5,798 nt of DNA from Planctomycetota bacterium (GCA_002708465.1 PAOC01000025.1:1-5798); one strand, 5' to 3'. Counted from the stretch's first letter, positions 1 through 5,798 are shown. Made by a program: numbers and translations. Notes: generated by a model from the sequence alone, not told the origin.

Positions 1-866
1 AGCTTGCCGCGCGCGGGGTACTCCAGGGTTACGTGGAGTCCAGAGGGGCAGCCCTCAGCGTGGACCGGGGGGCCCTTGGTTGAGACGGCGACCGGGTGGC
101 GCAGCTTGAGAGCCCAGTGGCTCAGGTCCATATGGTGACAGCCCATGTCGCCCAGGGTGCCGCCGCCGAACTCCCACCACCTGCGCCAGTTGGCCGGCAG
201 CAGGTTGGGGTGGTATTTACGTTCACGGGCGGGCCCGAGCCAGAGATCGAAATGAATGTGGGCAGGGGTCGGCGCCGGCGCGGGACGGTCTCCAGCGCTC
301 CAGGACTTTCCGACCCAGACGTGGGACTCTATAACGTCGCCGATCGCACCGCTCTGGATGATCTCGACCACGCGGCGGTAGTTGCCGCCGGCATGGATCT
401 GGGTGCCGAGCTGGGTCGCTCTCTTATGTTTTTTCGCAAGCCCGGCGATGACCCGTGCCTCGTGGACCGTATGGGCCAGGGGCTTTTCGCAATAGGCGTG
501 CCGTCCGGAGCGAAGGGCCGCGCCGGTGGCCGGGGCGTGCATGTGGTCAGGCGTGCTGACGACGATGGCATCGATGTCCTTCTGGTCGACCAGCTTCCTG
601 TAGTCGTTGTATTTGTTCGCCTTGGGAAAGTCGCGGTGGCGGCGGTCGAGGTAGTTCTGGTCGGTATCACAGATAGCGACAATATTCTGCGACCGAACCC
701 CGCCGATATTAGCCGAGGCGCGATTCTGGGTGCCGACACAGCCGATGTTGAGCTTTTCGCTTGGAGCCCCGCCTGCGTGGACCAGGCTGCTGCCGCTGAG
801 CAGCATTCCGAATCCGGCAAGAGAGCTGGTTTTGAGAAAATCACGACGATCCGATCTCTGGTTCAT
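1..866 (-). CDS. Tat-exported Gfo/Idh/MocA family oxidoreductase, C-terminus cut by window edge
   Basis: This frame is open without a stop from an ATG at 866 to the left edge (288 full codons) and its translation is a clear Gfo/Idh/MocA protein, a family of NAD(P)-dependent oxidoreductases acting mostly on sugars, inositols and their derivatives. Residues 1-31 form a twin-arginine signal (SDRRDFLK at 5-12, then a hydrophobic stretch and a VHA site), so export in folded form is predicted. The Rossmann nucleotide loop is at about 41-50 (IGCVGTQNRA), with a Gln where the classic GxGxxG has its middle Gly; I recall similar GTxNRA loops in PVC homologues. CEKP at 126-129 holds the usual catalytic Lys128. 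GGGTLGDMGCHHMDL at about 234-248 is the typical substrate-domain motif with His244/His245. Family members are usually about 430-450 residues, so roughly a third is missing to the left. A Shine-Dalgarno AGGAG lies 8 bases before the ATG. The gene lies 120 bp downstream of the cytochrome gene on the same strand. The substrate is unknown. The family call is very firm. Confidence 0.95.
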   Translation of the reverse strand, partial: MNQRSDRRDFLKTSSLAGFGMLLSGSSLVHAGGAPSEKLNIGCVGTQNRASANIGGVRSQNIVAICDTDQNYLDRRHRDFPKANKYNDYRKLVDQKDIDAIVVSTPDHMHAPATGAALRSGRHAYCEKPLAHTVHEARVIAGLAKKHKRATQLGTQIHAGGNYRRVVEIIQSGAIGDVIESHVWVGKSWSAGDRPAPAPTPAHIHFDLWLGPARERKYHPNLLPANWRRWWEFGGGTLGDMGCHHMDLSHWALKLRHPVAVSTKGPPVHAEGCPSGLHVTLEYPARGK

Positions 867-874
867 TCTTTCCG

Positions 875-879
875 CTCCT
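875..879 (-). promoter_or_regulatory. Ribosome binding site of the oxidoreductase gene
   Basis: On the minus strand this reads AGGAG, 8 bases before the ATG at 866. It supports that start, which is also the one that places the twin-arginine motif at residues 7-8. It is the clearest Shine-Dalgarno sequence in the window. Confidence 0.7.
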
Positions 880-904
880 GTGGAAGATCTCGTTTTGTTG
901 ACTC

Positions 905-916
905 TCTGACTTCAGA
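905..916. repeat. Short inverted repeat in the cytochrome-oxidoreductase gap
   Basis: TCTGA-CT-TCAGA is a perfect inverted repeat with 5-base arms and a 2-base spacer. It lies just downstream, on the minus strand, of a weak candidate -10 box, where an operator could sit. The arms are short and the match may be chance. It has no T-tract, so it is not a convincing terminator. Confidence 0.2.
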
Positions 917-917
917 C

Positions 918-946
918 AAGGTAATTCACAGCAGCCAAAGTGTCCA
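918..946 (-). promoter_or_regulatory. Weak candidate sigma70-like promoter for the oxidoreductase gene
   Basis: On the minus strand TGGACA (941-946, five of six bases of TTGACA) is followed after 17 bases by TACCTT (918-923, three of six bases of TATAAT). Transcription would start roughly 45 bases before the ATG at 866. The -10 match is poor. The 120-bp gap after the cytochrome gene makes a separate promoter plausible, but no terminator is visible between the two genes, so read-through from the cytochrome gene is equally possible. Confidence 0.25.
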
Positions 947-986
947 ACCTAAGTCTGTGGAAGCTGGAGATCTCCCGCCCGGGAAT

Positions 987-2015
987 TCAGTCCTGACGGT
1001 CGGCTGTGAGCCTCAGCCCCCTGGCAGGCTCGTAACGAATGCCAAGGGTTGAGTCGCCGGTGGGGTTCGAAACTCTCGACAGGATGGTGTTCCAGCCCTT
1101 CCGCAGGCGAATCGAAAGGCGGCTGTTCCTGGCTGGATTCCTTGAGCTGTAGACGGTTTCCGAGTTGACCAGGAGGCGCATTCCGGAAGAGTGATCCAGC
1201 CGCAATACAGCCTCACGCTCCCTGTCCGACTTCATCAGGGCCAGGATGTAGGCTGAACTCTTTTTTGCCGCGACCGGTCCGGCAAGCTGGATGAGGCCAT
1301 CCGCGCGGGCATTGATCAGCTTCCACTGCAGAAGCTTGCCCGTCGAGCTGACAGCCACCTTCGCAGGGTCGGGATTCTTTTCAAACGGTTCGGTCCTGCT
1401 GATCGACCGGCTGAAGGGGCCGGTGATCCATGCCCTGCTCAGCCTGCCATTCAGCTTGAGCTGAGCGGCGGGATTCTTGAGGAAGCTGATAAGGTTGACG
1501 AGGTCTTTCCGGCTCAGGCGTGAGACGAGGCGGGCGGGCATGAGGCTCACGGGACTTTTTTCGATCCTGGAGATCTGTTCTTTTTGAATGACGGTATCTT
1601 TGCCGAGGCCGTCCCGCAGGAGGAGCTGGTTGCCTGAATCCTTGAGCTTCAGTCCGCTCAGTATCTTTCCGTCGGTCCTTGCGATGGTGTAGGTCTCATA
1701 GCCCCCGGTCAGTTTCCTGGAGGGGGCGATCAGGGCTTCAGCAATTTGACGGATATCGAGCCTTTCCATGATGGAGCCCAGGGCCGGTCCGACATGACCG
1801 CCCACTCCCTGGATGCGATGGCAATTGGCGCATTGAGCATCGCGAGTATCGAGAAAGATCTCCCTGCCCCTGGCCGGGTCGCCTCTCGATCGAACTGCCT
1901 TCTCGAGCTGGGCGAGCGAGGCGGGCTCCAGGTTGAACTGTTCTTCTGATGGTAGAGCGCCGCCTGAAAAAAGGACCGCTGCCGCAAGCGCTCCAGCTAT
2001 ACGGTAGGTTTTCAT
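987..2015 (-). CDS. Secreted mono-heme cytochrome c-like protein, Pirellula/Verrucomicrobium-type heme-binding domain plus C-terminal beta domain
   Basis: The product is 342 residues from the ATG at 2015. A GTG at 2069 is in frame, but the 18 extra residues would bury the Sec-type signal (MKTYR, then a hydrophobic run to about residue 20) and overlap the likely promoter. The heme domain spans about 45-181: GREIF at 50-54, CANCH at 62-66 (two Cys thioether ligands, His66 axial), then GGYETYTIARTDGKILSGL at about 104-122 and SPVSLMP at 154-160, where Met159 may be the distal axial ligand. This order matches the PVC-specific heme-binding domain modelled as TIGR02603. Residues about 190-335 form a second, beta-rich region beginning RAWITGPF and containing LRLDHSSGMRLLVN and RLRKGWNTIL. 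It resembles the jelly-roll-like domains appended to many PVC secreted proteins, with a less conserved core. The usual large N-terminal propeller or HEAT-repeat region is absent. It probably carries electrons outside the cytoplasm; its partner is unknown. It is divergent from the giant cytochrome gene and upstream of the oxidoreductase gene. Confidence 0.92.
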   Translation of the reverse strand: MKTYRIAGALAAAVLFSGGALPSEEQFNLEPASLAQLEKAVRSRGDPARGREIFLDTRDAQCANCHRIQGVGGHVGPALGSIMERLDIRQIAEALIAPSRKLTGGYETYTIARTDGKILSGLKLKDSGNQLLLRDGLGKDTVIQKEQISRIEKSPVSLMPARLVSRLSRKDLVNLISFLKNPAAQLKLNGRLSRAWITGPFSRSISRTEPFEKNPDPAKVAVSSTGKLLQWKLINARADGLIQLAGPVAAKKSSAYILALMKSDREREAVLRLDHSSGMRLLVNSETVYSSRNPARNSRLSIRLRKGWNTILSRVSNPTGDSTLGIRYEPARGLRLTADRQD

Positions 2016-2019
2016 CTTG

Positions 2020-2030
2020 CACCTGCCTCT
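2020..2030 (-). promoter_or_regulatory. Weak ribosome binding region of the small cytochrome gene
   Basis: On the minus strand this reads AGAGGCAGGTG, ending 4 bases before the ATG at 2015. AGAGG has 10-base spacing and AGGTG has 4-base spacing, so both are off the optimum, but together they favour this ATG over the upstream in-frame GTG at 2069. Confidence 0.4.
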
Positions 2031-2048
2031 GGCCTGATACTGGCTACA

Positions 2049-2057
2049 AGCATAGCA
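2049..2057 (-). promoter_or_regulatory. Candidate extended -10 promoter element for the small cytochrome gene
   Basis: The minus strand reads TGCTATGCT: a TGn extension followed by TATGCT, four of six bases of TATAAT. No good -35 box lies 16-18 bases upstream, as expected if the extended -10 compensates. Transcription would start about 27 bases before the ATG at 2015, leaving room for the Shine-Dalgarno region. This is a visual match only. Confidence 0.35.
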
Positions 2058-2104
2058 GGTCAGCGCCACTGTTGGTACGGATCGCCGTGGGTGAAAGGTA
2101 TCTG

Positions 2105-2117
2105 TGGGATTGTCCCA
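2105..2117. repeat. Inverted repeat overlapping the candidate -35 box of the giant cytochrome gene
   Basis: TGGGA-TTG-TCCCA is a perfect inverted repeat with 5-base arms and a 3-base spacer, placed between the two divergent genes. It covers most of the candidate -35 box at 2110-2115, so a protein bound there could block that promoter. Arms of this length occur by chance fairly often, so the operator role is speculative. Confidence 0.25.
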
Positions 2118-2139
2118 ACGGGGTTCTGTCAGCTAATAT
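2110..2139 (+). promoter_or_regulatory. Candidate sigma70-like promoter for the giant cytochrome gene, possibly giving a leaderless mRNA
   Basis: TTGTCC (2110-2115) and TAATAT (2134-2139) each match four of six consensus bases and are separated by 18 bases. Counting about 7 bases past the -10 box puts the transcription start at or within a base or two of the A of the ATG at 2146. No standard Shine-Dalgarno sequence precedes that ATG; the only purine run is GGGG, ending 2 bases before it. Both points fit a leaderless transcript. Confidence 0.4.
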
Positions 2140-2145
2140 GGGGCC

Positions 2146-5100
2146 ATGCGCTTCCTAACCCTGGCGAGCTACCTCTTCGCGGCGTTGTCCATTCCCGCTG
2201 TTCGTGGGGAGGGGGTTGATGCCGTCGATTTTCTTGAGGATATCAGGCCGATTCTTGCCGGAAAGTGCTTTCCTTGCCATGGACCGGACCAGGCCAAGCG
2301 AAAGGGGAAGCTGAGGCTTGACACCTCGGCCGGAATTTTCAGCAGAAGAAGCGCGGGCTCACCGGTGGTGGCTCCTGGAAGGGCCGGGGAGAGCCTGCTC
2401 ATCGAGAAGATCGAATCCACTGATGATGAGGAAATCATGCCTCCGAAAGACTCAGGGCTGGAGTTGACTCCAGCCGAGGTGACCCTCCTTCGCGGCTGGG
2501 TGGACTCCGGGGCTGAATGGAAGGAGCACTGGGCCTACAGGAAACCGGTGAGGCCGCCGCTTCCACCGGTCAAGGATGCCGCCTGGATAAGAAATCCGGT
2601 CGATGTCTTTGTCCTCGCCCGGCTGGAGCGGGCGAAGCGGAGGCCAGCTCCGGCCGCGGGTGAGACGACGCTTCTGCGCAGGCTCTGCATCGATCTCACA
2701 GGCCTGCCTCCAGAACCGTCAGCTGTTCGCCGACACCTCGAAGATTCCGGTCCGGGTTCCTGGGATAAGGCCGTGGATCGCCTGCTGGCATCCCCACAGT
2801 TTGGTGAACGCTCGGCGCAGAACTGGCTGGATGCCGCAAGGTACTCAGACACCACCGGCTATGCCGCAGACAAGCCGCGGGAGATGTGGGTTTACAGGCA
2901 ATGGGTTATCGACGCTCTCAACGCTGATATGCCTTTTGACCAGTTCACTGTTGAGCAGCTGGCGGGTGATATGCTGCCGGGTTCAACCCCTTCACAGAAG
3001 GTGGCATCGGGTTTTCACCGTAACTCCATGCAGGCCCTTGGCAACAATCCACGTAAGGAAGAGTTTCGGGTTAAAGGCGTGGTTGACAGGGTGAATACCA
3101 CCGGTCGTGTCTGGCTGGGAACCTCTCTGGAATGCGCCGAATGCCACGACCATAAATATGATCCCTTCTCCCAGCGCGACTACTACAGGGTCTTCGCTTT
3201 CTTCAACAATATTCCACATTACGGAGAGGGCTACGGCGTCCATGGTCCGCGGCTGAAGGTTCCCTTGCCGGAGCAGCAGGCCTTGTTCGATGCGCTGTCT
3301 GGAAGAGAGACCTTTCTGAAAGAGCTTGAAGCCCGGCGGGTGAGGGAGCTCTCGGATGTTTCATACGATCCAGAGAAGGCCAGGGAGCTTGTTGCGAGGG
3401 CGCCAGGCGCGCGGGCCGCCTGGAAGCTGTCGGGCTCGTTAGGCGCGGCCTCCGGGGCTGATGGCAGGCTTCAGCTGCATGGGGGCGCTCCGAAATGGGT
3501 CCAGGGGCCGGCCTCGCTTTCGGGCCAGGCGATTGAGCTGGATGGCAGGAGCGCCCTGCAGGCGGGGAAAGATGAACGCCTCGATCTCACCGGCAGCTTC
3601 ACCATCGCGGCCTGGGTCAGGACGCGATCAGCTGTCGCGGATATTGTCTCCAAATACGATTGGGTTGCCGGGCAGCGCTCCTTCGTTTTCGGCATCGGAG
3701 GTGAAGGCGACAAGAACGGCAGCCCGGGGCATCTCTTCGCCTGGGTGTCGGCCAGCGCCGCCGCCTGGAGTGGAGGACAGGTTCATTCCAGCTTTCCCAT
3801 CAACGATGGACAATGGCACCACGTTGCCGCTGTCTTCGACGCGGGCAAGTCCTTCCGGCTCTTCATCGACGGAGAGCTCGATTCGAAGGCGAAGCTTGTC
3901 GACAAGATTCCCGGCCAGGTCGCGGTCAGCTCCCGGCGGCTGGCGATCGGGGCGGGGTACACGAAGTCCGAGCATCCGGATGAGTTCTTCCTCAAGGGCT
4001 CCCTGGCCGATGTCCGACTTTATTCCAGGGCCTTTGAAAATATGGAAGGCCTGCTCGCGCCGCCTGCTCGAGTCATCTCCGCGTTGAAGAAGCAGGTGGA
4101 GCTGCGTGATGAGAGCGAGAAGGCACTGGTCAGAAATTTTTCAGAGGGCGTTGATTTGAGGCTCCAGGAGATTCGCTCAGAGCTCGCGGGGATTCCAGCT
4201 CGCGTGAAAAAACTCAAGGGTACGGAGGTTACCGCCCAGGTCATGATTGAGGGCAAGGAGAGGCGCAAGACCCACATTCACATCAGGGGTAATTCTCGTG
4301 AAAAAGGTAGCGAGGTGATGCCCGGCATTCCGGAGCTCTTCCGCGGCGGAGATGTCCGCGGGCCAGCTGACAGGCTGGCCTTCGCACGCTGGCTGGTTAG
4401 CGGAGAAAACCCCCTGGTCGCCCGGGTGACAGTCAATCGAATCTGGCAGAGATATTTCGGCTACGGGCTGGTGCGAACGATCGGTGATTTCGGCTTGCGG
4501 GGAGAAGCTCCAACTCACCCGGGACTGCTCGATTGGCTGGCCTGCGAGTTCGTTGATTCCGGCTGGGATCTCAAGACGATCCACCGCCTCATCGTCACCT
4601 CGGAAACGTATCGCCAGTCATCTTCCAGTACCCTGGCCCGTTGGGAATCGGATCCTTTCAACACCCTGCTCGGTCGGTCCGCAAGATTTCGCCTCCAGGC
4701 GGAGCAGCTTCGTGATCTCTCGTTGAGCGCCGCCGGACTCCTCGACCGCCGCATCGGTGGAGCGAGTGTTTTTCCGGTTCAGCCGGGTGATTACTGGAGT
4801 GAGAAGGGCCAGGAGAAGGATAGCGGTAAGTGGCTGACGAGCAAGGGGCGGGATCTCTATCGCAGGGGACTCTATACCTATTGGAAGAGGATGGCGCTCT
4901 ATCCTTCCTTTTGGATTCTAGATGCTCCCAGCCGGCAGGTTTGCACCGTTTCGAGGAGCATCACCAACACGCCGATCCAGACTCTTGTCACGCTGAATGA
5001 TCCGGTCTTTTTTGAGGCGGCCCGGGCCTTCGCCATTCGTATTCTCAGTGAGGTTCCAGGGGGAAGGAAGAAACGAGTCGAGGAGGCCTTCCTCATCTCC

Positions 5101-5304
5101 CTCTCCCGGCTACCTTCGACCGTGGAGGCGACAGCATTCAGCTCGATGCTTGGCGATCTGGCAGAGCGCTACAAGGGGGATCCGCAGGCCGCTGCCAGCG
5201 TCAACCCGGGGACAGGGGAAACTCCCGCCGGCGCGGAGCTGGCCGCCTGGACTGTTCTCGCCTCCACCCTGTTGAACCTCGACGAGGCGATCACCCGGGA
5301 ATAG
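2146..5304 (+). CDS. Giant secreted di-heme-motif protein: PSCyt1 - PSCyt2 (DUF1549) - LamG - PSD1 (DUF1553)
   Basis: The product is 1052 residues and complete. Residues 1-22 are a Sec-type signal peptide. PSCyt1 (about 28-125) has CFPCH at 41-45 and IMPP at 97-100, the family's usual Met site. PSCyt2/DUF1549 (about 147-360) has TLLRRLCIDLTGLPPEP, the NWLDAARYSDT motif, RVKGVVDRVNTT and a second heme motif, CAECHDHKYDP at 330-340. A LamG/concanavalin-like domain (about 466-633) follows, with SFTIAAWV, DGQWHHVAAVFD and LADVRLYSRAF. After a charged, probably helical linker (about 640-690), THIHIRGN leads into PSD1/DUF1553 (about 739-1050), with NPLVARVTVNRIWQRYFG, a DFGLRGEAPTHP motif and the family-typical ending LLNLDEAITRE. 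These families are specific to PVC and related bacteria. Their biochemistry is largely unknown; covalent heme binding and periplasmic electron transfer are inferred from the two CxxCH motifs, and LamG suggests glycan or protein binding. In many genomes the next gene encodes a DUF1501 protein; here the next gene is convergent and unrelated. Confidence 0.97.
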   Translation: MRFLTLASYLFAALSIPAVRGEGVDAVDFLEDIRPILAGKCFPCHGPDQAKRKGKLRLDTSAGIFSRRSAGSPVVAPGRAGESLLIEKIESTDDEEIMPPKDSGLELTPAEVTLLRGWVDSGAEWKEHWAYRKPVRPPLPPVKDAAWIRNPVDVFVLARLERAKRRPAPAAGETTLLRRLCIDLTGLPPEPSAVRRHLEDSGPGSWDKAVDRLLASPQFGERSAQNWLDAARYSDTTGYAADKPREMWVYRQWVIDALNADMPFDQFTVEQLAGDMLPGSTPSQKVASGFHRNSMQALGNNPRKEEFRVKGVVDRVNTTGRVWLGTSLECAECHDHKYDPFSQRDYYRVFAFFNNIPHYGEGYGVHGPRLKVPLPEQQALFDALSGRETFLKELEARRVRELSDVSYDPEKARELVARAPGARAAWKLSGSLGAASGADGRLQLHGGAPKWVQGPASLSGQAIELDGRSALQAGKDERLDLTGSFTIAAWVRTRSAVADIVSKYDWVAGQRSFVFGIGGEGDKNGSPGHLFAWVSASAAAWSGGQVHSSFPINDGQWHHVAAVFDAGKSFRLFIDGELDSKAKLVDKIPGQVAVSSRRLAIGAGYTKSEHPDEFFLKGSLADVRLYSRAFENMEGLLAPPARVISALKKQVELRDESEKALVRNFSEGVDLRLQEIRSELAGIPARVKKLKGTEVTAQVMIEGKERRKTHIHIRGNSREKGSEVMPGIPELFRGGDVRGPADRLAFARWLVSGENPLVARVTVNRIWQRYFGYGLVRTIGDFGLRGEAPTHPGLLDWLACEFVDSGWDLKTIHRLIVTSETYRQSSSSTLARWESDPFNTLLGRSARFRLQAEQLRDLSLSAAGLLDRRIGGASVFPVQPGDYWSEKGQEKDSGKWLTSKGRDLYRRGLYTYWKRMALYPSFWILDAPSRQVCTVSRSITNTPIQTLVTLNDPVFFEAARAFAIRILSEVPGGRKKRVEEAFLISLSRLPSTVEATAFSSMLGDLAERYKGDPQAAASVNPGTGETPAGAELAAWTVLASTLLNLDEAITRE

Positions 5305-5327
5305 GGAACCTCAGCCAATGGCGCGCT
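5305..5327. other. Convergent gap of 23 bp without a visible terminator
   Basis: Two gene ends face each other across 23 bases. I see no GC-rich hairpin with a T-tract on either strand here or just inside the flanking stop codons. Termination is therefore either Rho-dependent, or the two transcripts overlap at their 3' ends. Confidence 0.5.
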
Positions 5328-5798
5328 TCACTTTCCGATGGCGTAGAGAGCCTTGTAGGTGCGCAGGTAGATTCGGCCTCCTGAGATGGCCGGGGTTGCG
5401 GCGATACCATCTCCCATGACGTTGCGTGAGATGACCTTGAATTCGCGCCCGAGCTTGAGCACACAGACCTCGCCATGGCGCGCTGCGAGGTAGAGCTTGC
5501 CGTCGGCTATGACCGGGGAGGCTCGCTGGCGATTGCGATGAACACGCTTTAGGTAGACCTCCTTCCCGGACATGGCTTCCATGACGATCAGCACGCCGTT
5601 TTCCCGCGCAAGATAAAGAAGTCCATCGTCGATCACGGGTGTGGGGACGTCGGATGTGTCGCGCCCGCGCCGCCACCTGAGCTGGGACTTTGATTCGCTG
5701 ATGTCGCCCTTGCCATCAGGCTTCACTCCGAGGACTGGCTTGTTCTTGGCTGAGGGAATCACCACCAGGCCCGGTTCGCAGGCCGGTGAGGCGACAAA
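5328..5798 (-). CDS. PQQ-type beta-propeller (quinoprotein-like, BamB-like) protein, N-terminal part cut by window edge
   Basis: The minus-strand frame is open from the right edge to a TGA at 5328-5330, giving the C-terminal 156 residues. A GTG at 5765 could be read as a start, but the 11 codons before it (ending ASPACEPGL) continue the family pattern, so the gene extends beyond the window. Three blade-like repeats are visible: TPVIDDGLLYLARENGVL (about 53-70), ASPVIADGKLYLAARHGEV (about 93-111) and ATPAISGGRIYLRTYKALYAI (about 134-154). These carry the xPxxxDGxxYL pattern of PQQ-like propeller repeats, and the protein ends right after the last blade as is usual. Many PVC proteins of this type are secreted and do not necessarily bind PQQ; some act as scaffolds rather than enzymes. 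Neither a signal peptide nor cofactor ligands can be judged from this fragment. The gene is convergent with the giant cytochrome gene, so it is not in the same operon. Confidence 0.9.
   Translation of the reverse strand, partial: FVASPACEPGLVVIPSAKNKPVLGVKPDGKGDISESKSQLRWRRGRDTSDVPTPVIDDGLLYLARENGVLIVMEAMSGKEVYLKRVHRNRQRASPVIADGKLYLAARHGEVCVLKLGREFKVISRNVMGDGIAATPAISGGRIYLRTYKALYAIGK

Noticed and set aside
329..844. A 171-codon minus-strand open frame overlapping the oxidoreductase
   Set aside because: It is an out-of-frame reading of the same strand with low-complexity Ser, Arg and Thr content. The other frame carries all family motifs.
973..984. A possible terminator hairpin TCCCG-CC-CGGGA after the small cytochrome stop codon
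   Set aside because: The 2-base loop is too small, the stem is only 5 base pairs, and there is no T-tract on the minus strand.
96..1052. A 318-codon open frame on the plus strand opposite the oxidoreductase gene
   Set aside because: Its translation has no recognisable domain and is rich in Val, Gly, Ala and Arg. The minus-strand frame gives a textbook Gfo/Idh/MocA protein with a Shine-Dalgarno sequence and Tat signal. The plus-strand frame is open only because GC-rich codon use rarely creates stops on the other strand.
2021..2060. Hairpin between ACCTGC (2021-2026) and GCAGGT (2055-2060) that could hide the small cytochrome's ribosome binding site
   Set aside because: The distal arm overlaps the candidate -10 element, so it would lie upstream of the predicted transcription start and be absent from the mRNA.
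2049..2067. A sigma54-type -24/-12 promoter for the small cytochrome (TGGCGC ... TGCT on the minus strand)
   Set aside because: The GG and GC dinucleotides are 9 bases apart instead of the required 10, and no sigma54 activator gene is nearby.
2016..2069. An 18-residue N-terminal extension of the small cytochrome from a GTG at 2069
   Set aside because: It would place non-signal residues with two Cys ahead of a good Sec signal and would overlap the extended -10 element. The ATG at 2015 has a better ribosome binding region.
3461..4087. A 208-codon plus-strand open frame inside the giant cytochrome gene
   Set aside because: It is a shifted-frame shadow of the LamG domain, rich in Ser, Arg and Pro, with no family resemblance.
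5763..5765. The GTG at 5765 as the start of the PQQ-propeller gene
   Set aside because: The frame stays open to the window edge and the 11 codons upstream still match the propeller family pattern, so the true start lies outside.

Overview
The window looks like chromosomal DNA of a planctomycete, verrucomicrobium or close relative (PVC superphylum). Three of its four genes encode families strongly associated with that group: a Tat-exported Gfo/Idh/MocA oxidoreductase, a 'Pirellula/Verrucomicrobium type' heme-binding CxxCH protein, and a giant cytochrome of PSCyt1-PSCyt2-PSD1 architecture. Composition is GC-rich by eye and coding density is very high. No RNA genes, CRISPR arrays, insertion sequences or phage genes were seen.

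Layout, left to right. (1) 1-866, minus strand: an oxidoreductase with a twin-arginine signal, cut by the left edge so that its C-terminus is missing. (2) 987-2015, minus strand: a compact secreted mono-heme cytochrome of about 342 residues with a C-terminal beta-rich domain. (3) 2016-2145: a 130-bp divergent intergenic region with candidate promoters facing both ways. (4) 2146-5304, plus strand: a 1052-residue secreted protein with two CxxCH motifs, an internal LamG (concanavalin-like) domain and a C-terminal PSD1 domain. (5) 5328-5798, minus strand and convergent: the C-terminal 156 residues of a PQQ-type beta-propeller protein, cut by the right edge. No gene-free stretch exceeds 130 bases.

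All complete N-termini carry export signals (one Tat, two Sec-type), and the right-edge fragment belongs to a family that is usually exported. The locus therefore looks like an extracytoplasmic redox and carbohydrate-related module: heme proteins, a LamG domain that may bind glycans or proteins, a sugar-dehydrogenase-like oxidoreductase and a propeller protein. That joint function is inference from family membership and proximity. The substrate cannot be read from the sequence. I found no clearly new system. The points most worth a second look are the divergent pairing of two unlike cytochromes, the giant cytochrome without an adjacent DUF1501 partner, the stand-alone form of the small heme protein, and a possible leaderless promoter for the giant cytochrome.
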